From: Planctomycetota bacterium
Lineage (GTDB): Bacteria; Planctomycetota; JAJSAM01; JAJVHW01
Assembly: GCA_021776825.1 (NCBI GenBank)
Contig: JAJFFG010000076.1
Span: 152,613 to 216,612 of the forward strand
Reading direction: 5' to 3'
DNA: 64,000 bases
Below, one piece after another: positions 17,788 through 26,481 of the stretch (positions within the stretch are counted from its first letter, which is position 1; each line of letters opens with the position of its first letter). A program made the position numbers and the translations under genes. A model generated the notes under the pieces. That model was not told the DNA's origin and searched no databases. It saw only the letters and a program-made list of their open reading frames with translations.

Positions 17788-18264
17788 TCAAAGCGCGCGC
17801 TTCAGGTGCGAGAACTGAGGCGTGAAGCCGAGCTTCGTCCAGAAACGATGCGCACCGTCGTTGCCCACGACGACGCCGAGTTCCACCTGCTCGAAGCCCT
17901 CGGCCCGGCACCAGGTTTCCGCTGCGTTCCAGAGCGCGGTCGCGACGCCCTCACCGCGGTGCGAGGCGGTGACGCCCGCATCCGTGATGTGCACGCTCTT
18001 CCGTCCGTCGAAGAGCGGCGAGACACCGACCGGACGCAGCGTCAGGAACCCAATGGTTGCTCCGGCGTGGAGCGCCACGAACGCGACCCACTTGCCGGAT
18101 GGCAGCCCGTCCGAGAGTCGCGCGGTCATCAGGTCGGCGGCTCCCGCGCTCGGCGCCAGATCGGGCAGGATGCTGGCGTGATACTCCGCGAGTTCGTGCC
18201 AGAGCCGGACGAGGTCGGGGATGTCGGCGGCGATGGCGCGGCGGATCTCTACGGAGGCGAGCAT
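17788..18264 (-). CDS. GNAT-family N-acetyltransferase
   Basis: 158 residues. The N-terminus IRRAIAADIPDLVRLWHEL is typical of GNAT enzymes. The acetyl-CoA loop reads VTASHRGEGVATALWN (the Q/RxxGxG/A motif) and the end reads NDGAHRFWTKLGF, the usual C-terminal signature. Full length for the family. Substrate unknown. It is divergent from the large lipoprotein gene at 18340. Confidence 0.93.
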   Translation of the reverse strand: MLASVEIRRAIAADIPDLVRLWHELAEYHASILPDLAPSAGAADLMTARLSDGLPSGKWVAFVALHAGATIGFLTLRPVGVSPLFDGRKSVHITDAGVTASHRGEGVATALWNAAETWCRAEGFEQVELGVVVGNDGAHRFWTKLGFTPQFSHLKRAL

Positions 18265-18339
18265 CGCGCCACGCTAACCCGACCGAGCACCGAGGTGCAC
18301 GCCCCTGCGCGATCCTTCGAGTGCGGGTAGGCTCTGGCG

Positions 18340-20835
18340 ATGGGAAGCGTCTTCAGAGCGTCCGTGCTGGCTGCGGTGGCGATTCTCGCGTCGGCCTGCG
18401 GCGGCTCGAGTGCATCGGTACAGGCACCGCCACCCGTGCGGCACTCGTGGCCCGCGGGCCAAGCCACGTACTCGATCGTCGGGGCGGACGGCGCCGCAGT
18501 CGGCGAAGCACGGGTCGTTGCCTACGCGGACGACATCACGCGACCGGCCCTCCGGCTGAACGGCAGCCTCGAGGAGGACGTGTCCGAAGCCTCCGGGACG
18601 AGCGGCAGCATCGACCTGCCGGTCGGTTCTGCGGTGGCGCACCTGTTCGTCGAGGCTCCCGGTCACTCCCCGCGCGTCGTGACGGGCGTCCGGCGTGGCG
18701 ACACGATCACGATTGCTCTACGTCGCCCGCGCCACTTCGCGGGCACGGTGCGCGATGAGCACGGCGCACTCGTCGCCGGCGCGTCCGTGCGATGGCTGAT
18801 CGCCCTGGATGCCTGCGTCGTCGAGCGGGTGGCCGTCACCGATGCGTCCGGTCGGTACGACATCGGCGACGTCCCGAGCGGCGAGGATCTCGCGGAGAGC
18901 ACGAGCGCCGGGCGCTGGCTCCTGACGGTCGAGGTCGAGGATGCGCTGCGCTTGATCCGCACGAGCGACGTTTTCGAGGATGCTGCTCCCGCCGTCGTCG
19001 AACACGAGCTACGGCTGAGCGAACCCGTCTTCCTGAGAGGGCGCGTCGCTGGTGCACCGGGCGGGGCCGCGCTCGGCGGCGTACGCATGGAACTCCACGG
19101 CGATCCGCTGCTCGGCTACGTCGCGCGCCCGAACGGCATCGGCATGCGCGACGTCGGTCCGACGGGGGCGCTGACGACGACCATCAGCGCCGCGGACGGC
19201 GAGTACCGGCTCGGCCCCGTGCCAGCTCTGCAATCGTGGGACCCGAGCGGCTATGCCTCGTATCGCGTCGAGGCGCACCCGCCGGAGGGGCACCGGGCGG
19301 CGTACGAGGATGTCTTCTCCCAGCTCTCCGCTCGCACCGACTTCCTGCTGTCGGCCGGAAACGGCGAGATGGAGGAGCAGACCCCGTTCGATCGCCTGCA
19401 CTGCGGCACGCTACCCGGCACGCCGACCACGACCTCCGACGCCGCCGCCGACCTGCTCATCGTCGACAGCGCCGGACGACCGATCTCTGGCGCTTCGGTC
19501 AGTAAGACGGCGCGCCTGAGTCGATGGCGGAGCGGACCCGACGGGCGCCTGCGCGTGTTCACGTGGCGAAAGATCGGTGAATCTGCCGCGCCGTTCCGGC
19601 GGATCATCCGTGCGGCGGGGTACGCGTCCATCGAGTCGCCGCCGATCGAGGCCGACCCTGACGACCCGCCGCAGACCACGGTGGTCCTCGCCGCCCCGAT
19701 CCCGTTGACCGGCCGCGTCGTGGCCACCACCGGTCGCCCCGTGGTCGGGGCGCGCGTCACCGCGCGGCCGCGCGGTTCGAAGCTGACGGAGCCCGTGTCC
19801 GAGGTGCGCTCGGGACCGGGCGGCGTGTTCACGTTCACGGACCTCGGCGACGGGCCGTGGTCGCTGCGAGCGCGCGCGATCGTGCCGAAGGTCGAGGCGA
19901 CGAACGGCATCGGGTCCGTCGAAGCCGTCGTCCACGGTGTCACTGCGGCCGACTCGCCCCGCCTGGAGATCCCCGACGACGGTCGTGGCGATCTCCGGCT
20001 GCGTGTCGTCGACGGCACCGACGGCACGGCGCCGAACGTCGTCGCAGCCCGGCTGCGCGCGTGGAACGTGCGGACGGCGCGCGGGCGACAGACCGCCCCG
20101 GGCGCCGTCGACTTCCGAGGCGCGCCGAGCGGATCGTACACGCTCCATCTCACGTCGCCCGGCTACGTGCCCGAGACCCTGACCGACGTACGCGTCGTCG
20201 CGGGCGAGACGCTCACGTTGCCCGTCGTCCGGCTGCGCCGTGGCGCGACGCTCGCCGGACGCCTGCGACTCCCGCCGGGCACCTCTCCCGGCGACAGCGT
20301 GACCGCTCGGCGCATCGGCGGCGGCTGCAACGCGGTCGGTGAGGTCTCTCCCGACGGAGCGTTCCGCGTGACGGGGCTCGCCGCTGGTGACTACGAGCTG
20401 CGCGTGAACGCCCGCACCGACGAGGTTCGGGCGGGAACACGCTTCGACGGCGAGCACGTGTCCGCCGGTGTGCGCGCGATCACGGTGGCGACGGATCAGA
20501 GCGTCGGCGATCTCGACGTCGCCGTCGTCCCGGTCCACAGCGTGATCCTCTCGTTGAAGACCGAGCGACTGCCGTGGGAGAACGGCACCGAGGCGACGAT
20601 CAGCGTCGAGCTCGCGGACGAGATGCGGCGCTGGCGGCTCGAGATCGTGAACGATCTGGGCACGGTTGTCTGGGCACTCTCCGACCTGCGCGCGTGGAAC
20701 TACCGAACCGTCACGTTGCCCGTCGGTACGTACACCGCTCGCGCCGTGATCCCCGGCGAGGACGCGCGCGAGATGGTGTTCTCCGTGACGGGCACCGGTA
20801 CCGACGCACCCCGTGTCGCGTTCGAGATCGAGTAG
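18340..20835 (+). CDS. Large lipoprotein with carboxypeptidase-regulatory-like domains
   Basis: 831 residues. Signal peptide with lipobox LASAC, so the protein is lipid-anchored. The mature chain is a string of about six or seven beta-sandwich modules of the carboxypeptidase-regulatory (CarboxypepD_reg) type, each with a phrase such as GTVRDEHGALVAGASVRW, GRVVATTGRPVVGARVTA or ARLRLPPG. No enzyme domain is present. Such proteins act as structural or binding parts of the envelope. The same modules form the outside part of the ECF fusions at 37847 and 52300, which suggests a shared structural role. Confidence 0.87.
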   Translation: MGSVFRASVLAAVAILASACGGSSASVQAPPPVRHSWPAGQATYSIVGADGAAVGEARVVAYADDITRPALRLNGSLEEDVSEASGTSGSIDLPVGSAVAHLFVEAPGHSPRVVTGVRRGDTITIALRRPRHFAGTVRDEHGALVAGASVRWLIALDACVVERVAVTDASGRYDIGDVPSGEDLAESTSAGRWLLTVEVEDALRLIRTSDVFEDAAPAVVEHELRLSEPVFLRGRVAGAPGGAALGGVRMELHGDPLLGYVARPNGIGMRDVGPTGALTTTISAADGEYRLGPVPALQSWDPSGYASYRVEAHPPEGHRAAYEDVFSQLSARTDFLLSAGNGEMEEQTPFDRLHCGTLPGTPTTTSDAAADLLIVDSAGRPISGASVSKTARLSRWRSGPDGRLRVFTWRKIGESAAPFRRIIRAAGYASIESPPIEADPDDPPQTTVVLAAPIPLTGRVVATTGRPVVGARVTARPRGSKLTEPVSEVRSGPGGVFTFTDLGDGPWSLRARAIVPKVEATNGIGSVEAVVHGVTAADSPRLEIPDDGRGDLRLRVVDGTDGTAPNVVAARLRAWNVRTARGRQTAPGAVDFRGAPSGSYTLHLTSPGYVPETLTDVRVVAGETLTLPVVRLRRGATLAGRLRLPPGTSPGDSVTARRIGGGCNAVGEVSPDGAFRVTGLAAGDYELRVNARTDEVRAGTRFDGEHVSAGVRAITVATDQSVGDLDVAVVPVHSVILSLKTERLPWENGTEATISVELADEMRRWRLEIVNDLGTVVWALSDLRAWNYRTVTLPVGTYTARAVIPGEDAREMVFSVTGTGTDAPRVAFEIE

Positions 20836-20866
20836 CGCCGGTTCAGTAGGGGAACTGGCGCCCACT

Positions 20867-20907
20867 CGAGCAGGCGATCAGTCGAGCAGCCGATCAGTCG
20901 AGCAGGG
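20867..20907. repeat. 16-bp tandem repeat over a stop codon
   Basis: Units CGAGCAGGCGATCAGT and CGAGCAGCCGATCAGT are followed by a partial third copy. The repeat covers the stop codon of the metallopeptidase gene (20894) and its 3' flank, so the last codons plus stop appear duplicated downstream. It looks like a slippage product. Confidence 0.7.
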
Positions 20908-21988
20908 CACGCACGCGCTTCTTGTCACGCTTCGACTTGCACACGGCCAGCAGGCCGTCACGCAGTTCCGCGAACGTGTAGTAGCGAACGCGGTTGATCC
21001 GGAGTCGCTTGTCCTCTGCATCGAGGTGGTTGATGGCCGCGCCGATCTTCTCGGGGCCGACCGCGTCGTGCAGCGCGAGCAGCAGGGCCATGACGCCCGC
21101 GCGGTCCTTGGTCGATGGCTCGGTCCCGTCCTTCTCGATCGTCTTCCGATCGAGTTCGAGCGAGCGCCACTTCACGTCGCGCAGCGGCTTCATGTGCTTC
21201 TTCTTGCCGGCTGACTTCGCGAGATGCTCGACGAGCACGACGCCCGTGTAGTGGGCCCACGCGTGGTGATCCGCCTGGTCCTGGCGATTGCCCCACATCG
21301 CGATCACGTGACCGAGCTCGTGACACAGTCCGTAGAACAGGAACTTCCCGTCCGGAGTCGGCGAGTTGAACGCGCTCGCATCGGCCACCGGGAAGTCGAT
21401 CTCCGAGTGGTACTTGAACTGCGGCGCGAAGTGCGGCGGCCGCGTGATCTTCGGCACGAGACGGACGCGCACGCGCAGCTTCTTGCCCGGGACCTTGCTC
21501 CATTCCGCGAAGCCGAAGACCTTGTCGTAGCCCGTGAGGATCGTGTCGAACACGTCGGCGAAGTTCGCCAGGTACTCGGCTCCGAGCCCGCCGACGCCGC
21601 GCACGACGAAGCGGTCCCGCGAGACGAGCACACCCAGCTCCTCGACGCGGTCGGGCGCGACGGCGGCGAGACGCTCGCGCACGCGGCCGAAGTCGTCGGC
21701 GAGGTCGAGATCCCACGCCGCTTCGCCCGCCACGAGCAGCGCGTCCGCGAGCCCCTCTTCGTCGTCGTCGAGATCCAGCAGCCGCTCGAGCGACTTCCGC
21801 GCCCTGGCCGGGACCTTCTGCGCAAGGTCGGCCTCGACCGTCTTGCCCGGGTCCTCGGCATGGACGGCGTTGACGAACTCGACGCCATCGGCCCACAACT
21901 TCGCGCGGTCCGCGGCGGACGTCCCGGCGGACGCGCCCGTCGCGAGAACGCCAACCACCACACAGGCCAGAACGATCGAACAGCGCAT
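20894..21988 (-). CDS. Secreted metallopeptidase-like protein (HELGH)
   Basis: 364 residues from the ATG at 21988; a GTG seven codons upstream (22009) is in frame but would put charged residues before the signal peptide. Signal peptide at residues 1-22. A zinc-type motif, GLCHELGHVIAMWGN, lies near residue 222 and is followed by DQADHHAWAHYTG, whose acidic and His residues could supply the third ligand. The region before it is helical. The family is not one I can name. Probably an exported protease convergent to the 18340 lipoprotein. Confidence 0.8.
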   Translation of the reverse strand: MRCSIVLACVVVGVLATGASAGTSAADRAKLWADGVEFVNAVHAEDPGKTVEADLAQKVPARARKSLERLLDLDDDEEGLADALLVAGEAAWDLDLADDFGRVRERLAAVAPDRVEELGVLVSRDRFVVRGVGGLGAEYLANFADVFDTILTGYDKVFGFAEWSKVPGKKLRVRVRLVPKITRPPHFAPQFKYHSEIDFPVADASAFNSPTPDGKFLFYGLCHELGHVIAMWGNRQDQADHHAWAHYTGVVLVEHLAKSAGKKKHMKPLRDVKWRSLELDRKTIEKDGTEPSTKDRAGVMALLLALHDAVGPEKIGAAINHLDAEDKRLRINRVRYYTFAELRDGLLAVCKSKRDKKRVRALLD

Positions 21989-22071
21989 TCCATCAACGTA
22001 ACGACCCACCGAGGTCGCTGTCCGCTGATCTCTGGAGTGACGTCCGACTCGTCCCCGTACGCTCGTTCGAC

Positions 22072-22965
22072 GTGAGCATGACTCAACCCGCCCCGCGCAT
22101 CCCGGCTCAGGAGCCGTGGAAGCGGCCGCTGATCCGGGCGTGGGGCGTGTGCCTTCTCGTCTGGGCCGCGCTGTTCGGGCTCACGCTGCTGTTCGGAAAC
22201 CTGACGACGGGACGCTGGTCGCCGACCGGGGATGCGTTGGTCCTGACCAATCTCGGGCTCTGGAGCGCTCGCCTCGTGCTGCTCGGCGCATGGATCGGAG
22301 GGACCGTCTGGTTGGTGCGCACGACGCGTCCGATCGCGCCCGTGTTGGCTCTCACGTTCGTCGTGCTCGTGGCATCGGTGTTCATGGGAGGCCTCGCCCT
22401 CTTCTTCTCGACTCCGGTGCACGTCCATGACCGCCTTACCTCGCGCACCGGCCGCGAGCTCCGAGCGCTCTTCCTTCCCGGATTCGACGACCGGCAGGGC
22501 ATCGGTGAGATGAAGACCGACGGGCTCTTCCACGAGCGGATCGCGGTGCTGCACGTCGAGGAGTGCTACGGGGGACAGGGTGGGGCGTTCTTCATCCCCG
22601 AACGCCGACGCGAGCGAGAGCACCTCTGGCTCCACGAACTCACCGACGGCACCGTCGCCATCGCCGAGACGACACAGTGGATCTCGGAGGGCGGCGCTCT
22701 GTTCGCACTGACTCCCGGCGGCGCGCGTCCGCCCCACGGGCCGGTCGCGCGGGTCGAGGCCGACGATGTCGGCCAGGAGGATCAGGTCGCGCACGTCGAG
22801 CGGGGACTGCGACTCGGCCAGGCAGGGCGTCCGATCCCGACGCAACAGGAGCTCGAGGACGCGCTGCTCCACGAGAGCGCGTGGGTGCGCTCGACGGCCG
22901 ATCGGCTGCTGCGCGTGCTACGCGAGTCTCCCCACGTGGATCGTGCGCCGTCCGACGACGGTTAG
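22072..22965 (+). CDS. Membrane protein with C-terminal cytosolic or periplasmic domain
   Basis: 297 residues from GTG 22072; ATG 22078 is equally possible. Three transmembrane helices lie at about residues 22-43, 62-84 and 90-114. A beta-rich domain follows (about 120-230), ending in a charged tail. No family recognised. It is divergent from the metallopeptidase gene with an 83-base gap and convergent with the prepilin gene. Confidence 0.78.
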   Translation: MSMTQPAPRIPAQEPWKRPLIRAWGVCLLVWAALFGLTLLFGNLTTGRWSPTGDALVLTNLGLWSARLVLLGAWIGGTVWLVRTTRPIAPVLALTFVVLVASVFMGGLALFFSTPVHVHDRLTSRTGRELRALFLPGFDDRQGIGEMKTDGLFHERIAVLHVEECYGGQGGAFFIPERRREREHLWLHELTDGTVAIAETTQWISEGGALFALTPGGARPPHGPVARVEADDVGQEDQVAHVERGLRLGQAGRPIPTQQELEDALLHESAWVRSTADRLLRVLRESPHVDRAPSDDG

Positions 22966-23014
22966 CTCGCTTCGATCACGAAGGCGTGGCGACCTCGGGC
23001 GAGAGGGCCGGCAA

Positions 23015-23716
23015 CTACTCGACGCGCGTCCACACCTGATGGTCGCGGCCCTTCGTCCCGATGGCGACGGCGCCGGTCATGCTGTTCCAGTGACCGCCCA
23101 ACGCGAGCGCCTGACCGCCGCACCAGTTCGCGTGCCAGTCGGCGTCGTCCTTGCTCGTGAGGTCGCCCTTCTGGTTGACGAAGAACAGGCGGCTGCCAGA
23201 GCCGCCGTACTCCACCGGGACGGCGTACGCGCACCAGGTCGTCTCCGCGAGATCGGTGTCGACGTGGTCGTGCGTGAACCCGCCGGTCGCCGGGTTCTCG
23301 GTCCCGTGCCCGTTCTCCCGCGGCAGGTAGATGTAGAACTCGTAGCCCGAGATGGTGACGCGGTTGATGTCCGCACCCGTGGCGCCCTTGAACTCCTCGG
23401 GGAGCAGCGGCTCCGCGATCAGTTCACCCGGCGTGCCCTGCTCGTCGGTGCGCAGCCCGGTCTTGCCGGAGAGCTCACGGAAGTAGCCGAACTCGCCGAC
23501 ACCGTCGCCATCGACATCGATCACCGCCGACATCTGGAACTGTGCCTGAGCCGCGTGGATCTTGCCCATCGTGGCGATGGCCGCGGACTCGTTGGAGCCG
23601 TGGCGGATCCCGAGGAAGAGCGGGATGGCGACGGCCACCAGGGCCGTGAGGGCGATGACGACGATCATCAGCTCGATGATCGAGAGGCCGCGAGCGGTGT
23701 TCCGCACCGTGTTCAT
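23015..23716 (-). CDS. Type IV pilin-like / type II secretion pseudopilin
   Basis: 233 residues. The prepilin peptidase site is GLSIIELMIVVIAL: cleavage after Gly10, mature +1 Leu instead of the common Phe, and the key Glu at +5 is present. One hydrophobic N-terminal helix follows, then a globular domain with DVDGDGVGEFG, a calcium-like loop. This domain layout is common in planctomycete pseudopilins. No other pilus or secretion gene is nearby. It is divergent from the sigma-54 response regulator gene, and regulators of this type control pilin genes elsewhere. Confidence 0.88.
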   Translation of the reverse strand: MNTVRNTARGLSIIELMIVVIALTALVAVAIPLFLGIRHGSNESAAIATMGKIHAAQAQFQMSAVIDVDGDGVGEFGYFRELSGKTGLRTDEQGTPGELIAEPLLPEEFKGATGADINRVTISGYEFYIYLPRENGHGTENPATGGFTHDHVDTDLAETTWCAYAVPVEYGGSGSRLFFVNQKGDLTSKDDADWHANWCGGQALALGGHWNSMTGAVAIGTKGRDHQVWTRVE

Positions 23717-23835
23717 TCCCCTGAGCGTGCGACCGCAGTCGCGGAGTCGACTCCTCAGTGTCTATCGGTCACCGAAGCGAACGACGTTGACGACGGGGTC
23801 CGTCGCGTTCCTGGTTTCCCGGCGACGGTCCCCGC

Positions 23836-25278
23836 ATGGCACGGACGATCCATCCGGCCCGAGCGGGCGCGGCGAGTAGAGTGCGCCGAGTGGACGACGC
23901 CGATCGAACCGAGCGAGCGCACATCCTCGTGGTGGAGGACGATGCTGCCCTGCGCCGGATCGCCGAGTACCGCCTGAAGGAGGCCGGGTACACCGTGTGC
24001 CTCGCGCGCGACGGCGCGGAGGGGCTGACGGTGTTCGACAAGATCGGCGCCGACCTGGTCCTGACCGATATCCGCATGCCCGGGCTCGACGGTGAGGCGC
24101 TCGTCGACGCGATCCTCGAGCGATCACCGAGCACGCCGATCATCGTCATGACCGGCCACGGCACGGTGGAGAGTGCGGTGCGGGCCATGCGACGGGGCGT
24201 CGCGGACTACCTCACCAAGCCGCTCTCGTGGGACGAGACCCTGCTCGTCGTCCAACGCGTCCTCGACAGCGCGGCGCTGCGTCGTGACAACGCCCACCTT
24301 CGGACCGCGCTCGAGCGGCGCGTGCGCTTCGAGGGCATCATCGGCGAGAGCGAGACGATGCAGGGCGTGTTCCGAGCGATCGACCGACTCGGCGGCGTGG
24401 CCACGACGGTGCTGATCCAAGGCGAGAGCGGGACGGGCAAGGAACTCGTCGCCCGCGCGCTCCACGTCCACGGGCCCCGACGGAACGGGCCGTTCGTACC
24501 GGTCAACTGCGGAGCGCTCCCGAAGCACCTCGTCGAGTCCGAACTGTTCGGCCACGAGCGCGGAGCGTTCACGGGCGCCGAGCGACGACATCGCGGGTAC
24601 TTCGAGCAGGCCGAAGGGGGCACGCTGTTCCTGGACGAGATCGGGGAGATTCCAGCGCATGCGCAGGCGACGCTGCTCCGCGTCCTCTCGGAGAGACGCG
24701 TACGGCGGGTCGGCAGCGAGGAGGACGCGCCCGTTGACGTCCGTGTGGTGGCGGCGACGAATCGCGACTTGGAGGCCGCCGTGCAGGACGGCGACTTCCG
24801 CGAGGATCTCTACTTCCGCGTGGCCGTTGTGCCCCTGCGGCTGCCACCGCTGCGTGAACGCCGGAACGATATCGTTCCCATCGCCACCGCATTCGCATCC
24901 CGGTTTGCTGCGCGAGCCGTCGAACTCTCACGCGGCGCGGCGCGCGCTCTGCGTGAGCACACCTGGCCGGGGAACGTTCGCGAGCTCGAGAACGTGATGG
25001 AGCGAGCCGTCGTCCTCGGCGCCGGCGGCGACGTGATCCAGGCCGATGAGCTGCCTCCGGAGCTCGTCGGTGGCGAACCGGTGGAGGCACCAGCGACCGG
25101 GTTCCCGGAGGACGGTGTCGATCTCGCCAAGATCGAGAGCGTCTGGATCCGCCGCGCGCTCGCCCACTGTCGGGGCAACCGGACGCACGCGGCGCGGCTG
25201 CTGGGGATCACGCGTCAGACGCTGCTGTACCGCATCCAGAAGCACGGGATCGACATCCCGCCGGAAGGCGACGCGTGA
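23836..25278 (+). CDS. Sigma-54-dependent response regulator (NtrC family)
   Basis: 480 residues; GTG codons at 23881 and 23890 are alternative starts closer to the receiver domain. Receiver domain about residues 30-145 with phospho-acceptor Asp78 in LVLTDIRMPG. AAA+ domain about 165-400: Walker A GESGTGKE, sigma-54 contact loop GAFTGA, Walker B LFLDEIGEI. Fis-type helix-turn-helix at about 430-472 (THAARLLGITRQTLLYRI). All motifs are intact. It overlaps the sensor kinase by 4 bases, and an efflux operon with candidate -24/-12 promoter follows, so it likely activates metal efflux genes, in the way ZraR-type regulators do. Control of the divergent pilin gene is an alternative. Confidence 0.95.
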   Translation: MARTIHPARAGAASRVRRVDDADRTERAHILVVEDDAALRRIAEYRLKEAGYTVCLARDGAEGLTVFDKIGADLVLTDIRMPGLDGEALVDAILERSPSTPIIVMTGHGTVESAVRAMRRGVADYLTKPLSWDETLLVVQRVLDSAALRRDNAHLRTALERRVRFEGIIGESETMQGVFRAIDRLGGVATTVLIQGESGTGKELVARALHVHGPRRNGPFVPVNCGALPKHLVESELFGHERGAFTGAERRHRGYFEQAEGGTLFLDEIGEIPAHAQATLLRVLSERRVRRVGSEEDAPVDVRVVAATNRDLEAAVQDGDFREDLYFRVAVVPLRLPPLRERRNDIVPIATAFASRFAARAVELSRGAARALREHTWPGNVRELENVMERAVVLGAGGDVIQADELPPELVGGEPVEAPATGFPEDGVDLAKIESVWIRRALAHCRGNRTHAARLLGITRQTLLYRIQKHGIDIPPEGDA

Positions 25279-26369
25279 CGCGCGCCGAGCGTGCTGCGCC
25301 ACGTCAACGGCGGCGCGCTCTCATCGTCGGCATCGGTCTGCTCGGTCTGACGATCGCGCACTTCACCTCGCCGCCGCACGCGCACAACGTTCACGACCTG
25401 CTGTTCAAGGTCACGTTCCTGCCTCTGATCCTCGCGGCGCTGTGGTTCGACGTGCGCGGCGCCATGATCTGGAGTGGCCTCGTCACCGGCGCATACCTCA
25501 TCCACGTGTTCGGGCAGCTCCACGGCCATCAGCAGCCCGTGTGGGCCTGGGTCGGGGACATCGCCCTCTACAACGTCGTGACGTTCACGACGGCGTTCCT
25601 GTCGAGTCGACGCTCCCAGGCGCTTGCGCGTGCCGAGGCCCAGGCCCACGAGCTCGAGGACAACGCGCGCGCTCTGCTGCAGGCCGAGGAGCTCGCCCGC
25701 AGTAGCGAGCGGTTGCGCGCGGTCGGGGAACTGGCCGCTGGGATGGCGCACGAGATCCGCAATCCACTCGGTGGCATCCGGGGCGCGGGCGAGGTGCTTC
25801 GGAAGACGGACGCGAGCCCCGCTGCACGCGAGGAGTTCGGAGCCCTGCTGGAGACCGAGATCGCGCGGCTCGACCGGGTGGTCGCCGGGTTCCTCGACTT
25901 CGCCCGCCCGCCCGATCCCGTCACGACCGTCGTGCATCCCGCCGAGGTGGTGGCGGCCGTCTTCCTGCTTGTCCGATCGGAGGCGCGCCATCGTGACGTC
26001 ACGCTGGCGAGCGAGGTTCCGGAGCGACTCGCGGTGCGCGCCGACGGCGACTTGCTCCGTCAGGTGCTCCTCAATCTCGTGCTGAACGCCGTGCAAGCCC
26101 ACGACGCCCCGGGGAGTGTGACGATCCACGCGACGCGTGCTGACGACCGCGTCGTGCTGCGGATCTCCGACCGCGGCGCGGGGGTCCCCGACGCCCTGCG
26201 CAACCGACTCTTCGATCCGTACGTGTCGGGTCGCGTCGATGGGACGGGGCTGGGCCTCGCCGTCGCCGCCCGCGTGACGTCGACGCTTGGTGGCGAGCTC
26301 ACGCTCGAACGCACCGGGGCCGATGGCACGACCTTCACGCTGACGCTGCCCGCCGCCGACGCGCTGTAG
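25275..26369 (+). CDS. Sensor histidine kinase
   Basis: 364 residues; GTG start overlapping the regulator stop by 4 bases (GTGA), so translation is coupled. Four hydrophobic segments occupy residues about 13-110, with a short His-rich outer loop (HFTSPPHAHNVHD) that could sense metal. A coiled linker is followed by the H-box GMAHEIRNPLGG with phospho-acceptor His159, N-box VLLNLVLNAVQA, and G boxes DRGAGVPD and GTGLGLAVAAR. Complete kinase. Partner of the regulator just upstream. Confidence 0.95.
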   Translation: MTRAERAAPRQRRRALIVGIGLLGLTIAHFTSPPHAHNVHDLLFKVTFLPLILAALWFDVRGAMIWSGLVTGAYLIHVFGQLHGHQQPVWAWVGDIALYNVVTFTTAFLSSRRSQALARAEAQAHELEDNARALLQAEELARSSERLRAVGELAAGMAHEIRNPLGGIRGAGEVLRKTDASPAAREEFGALLETEIARLDRVVAGFLDFARPPDPVTTVVHPAEVVAAVFLLVRSEARHRDVTLASEVPERLAVRADGDLLRQVLLNLVLNAVQAHDAPGSVTIHATRADDRVVLRISDRGAGVPDALRNRLFDPYVSGRVDGTGLGLAVAARVTSTLGGELTLERTGADGTTFTLTLPAADAL

Positions 26370-26379
26370 CATCTCCCAC
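26366..26379. promoter_or_regulatory. Candidate upstream activator site 1
   Basis: GTAGCATCTCCCAC matches site 2 (GTGGCATCTGCCAC, 26398) at 12 of 14 positions. It overlaps the stop codon of the kinase gene. Centre-to-centre distance to site 2 is 32 bp, close to three helical turns, so two regulator dimers would bind the same DNA face. Confidence 0.5.
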
Positions 26380-26397
26380 ACCGGGCGGCCGAGCGCC

Positions 26398-26411
26398 GTG
26401 GCATCTGCCAC
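26398..26411. promoter_or_regulatory. Candidate upstream activator site 2 (perfect dyad)
   Basis: GTGGCA-TC-TGCCAC is a perfect 6-bp dyad about 76 bp upstream of the transcription start predicted from the -24/-12 element. This is where an NtrC-type activator usually binds. The first GTG of the longer frame for the next gene lies inside this site, which argues against using it as a start. Confidence 0.55.
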
Positions 26412-26455
26412 AGCAGCGCCGTTCCGCGGGCTTGGATCGAGCCTGGGCGACGGGC

Positions 26456-26470
26456 GGCACGGCTCGTGCC
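26456..26470 (+). promoter_or_regulatory. Candidate sigma-54 (-24/-12) promoter for the efflux operon
   Basis: GGCACG-GCTC-GTGC matches the sigma-54 consensus with GG and GC exactly 12 bases apart. Predicted transcription start is near 26481, one base before the GTG at 26482, giving an almost leaderless mRNA. The same bases form a GGCACG/CGTGCC dyad, so an operator or hairpin is an alternative reading. Confidence 0.5.
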
Positions 26471-26481
26471 ACTCCGATGGT

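Noticed and set aside
26398..26481. GTG 26398 as start of the first TolC-family gene
   Set aside because: It lies inside a perfect dyad likely bound by the regulator and would add an unusual N-terminus before the signal peptide. GTG 26482 fits better.
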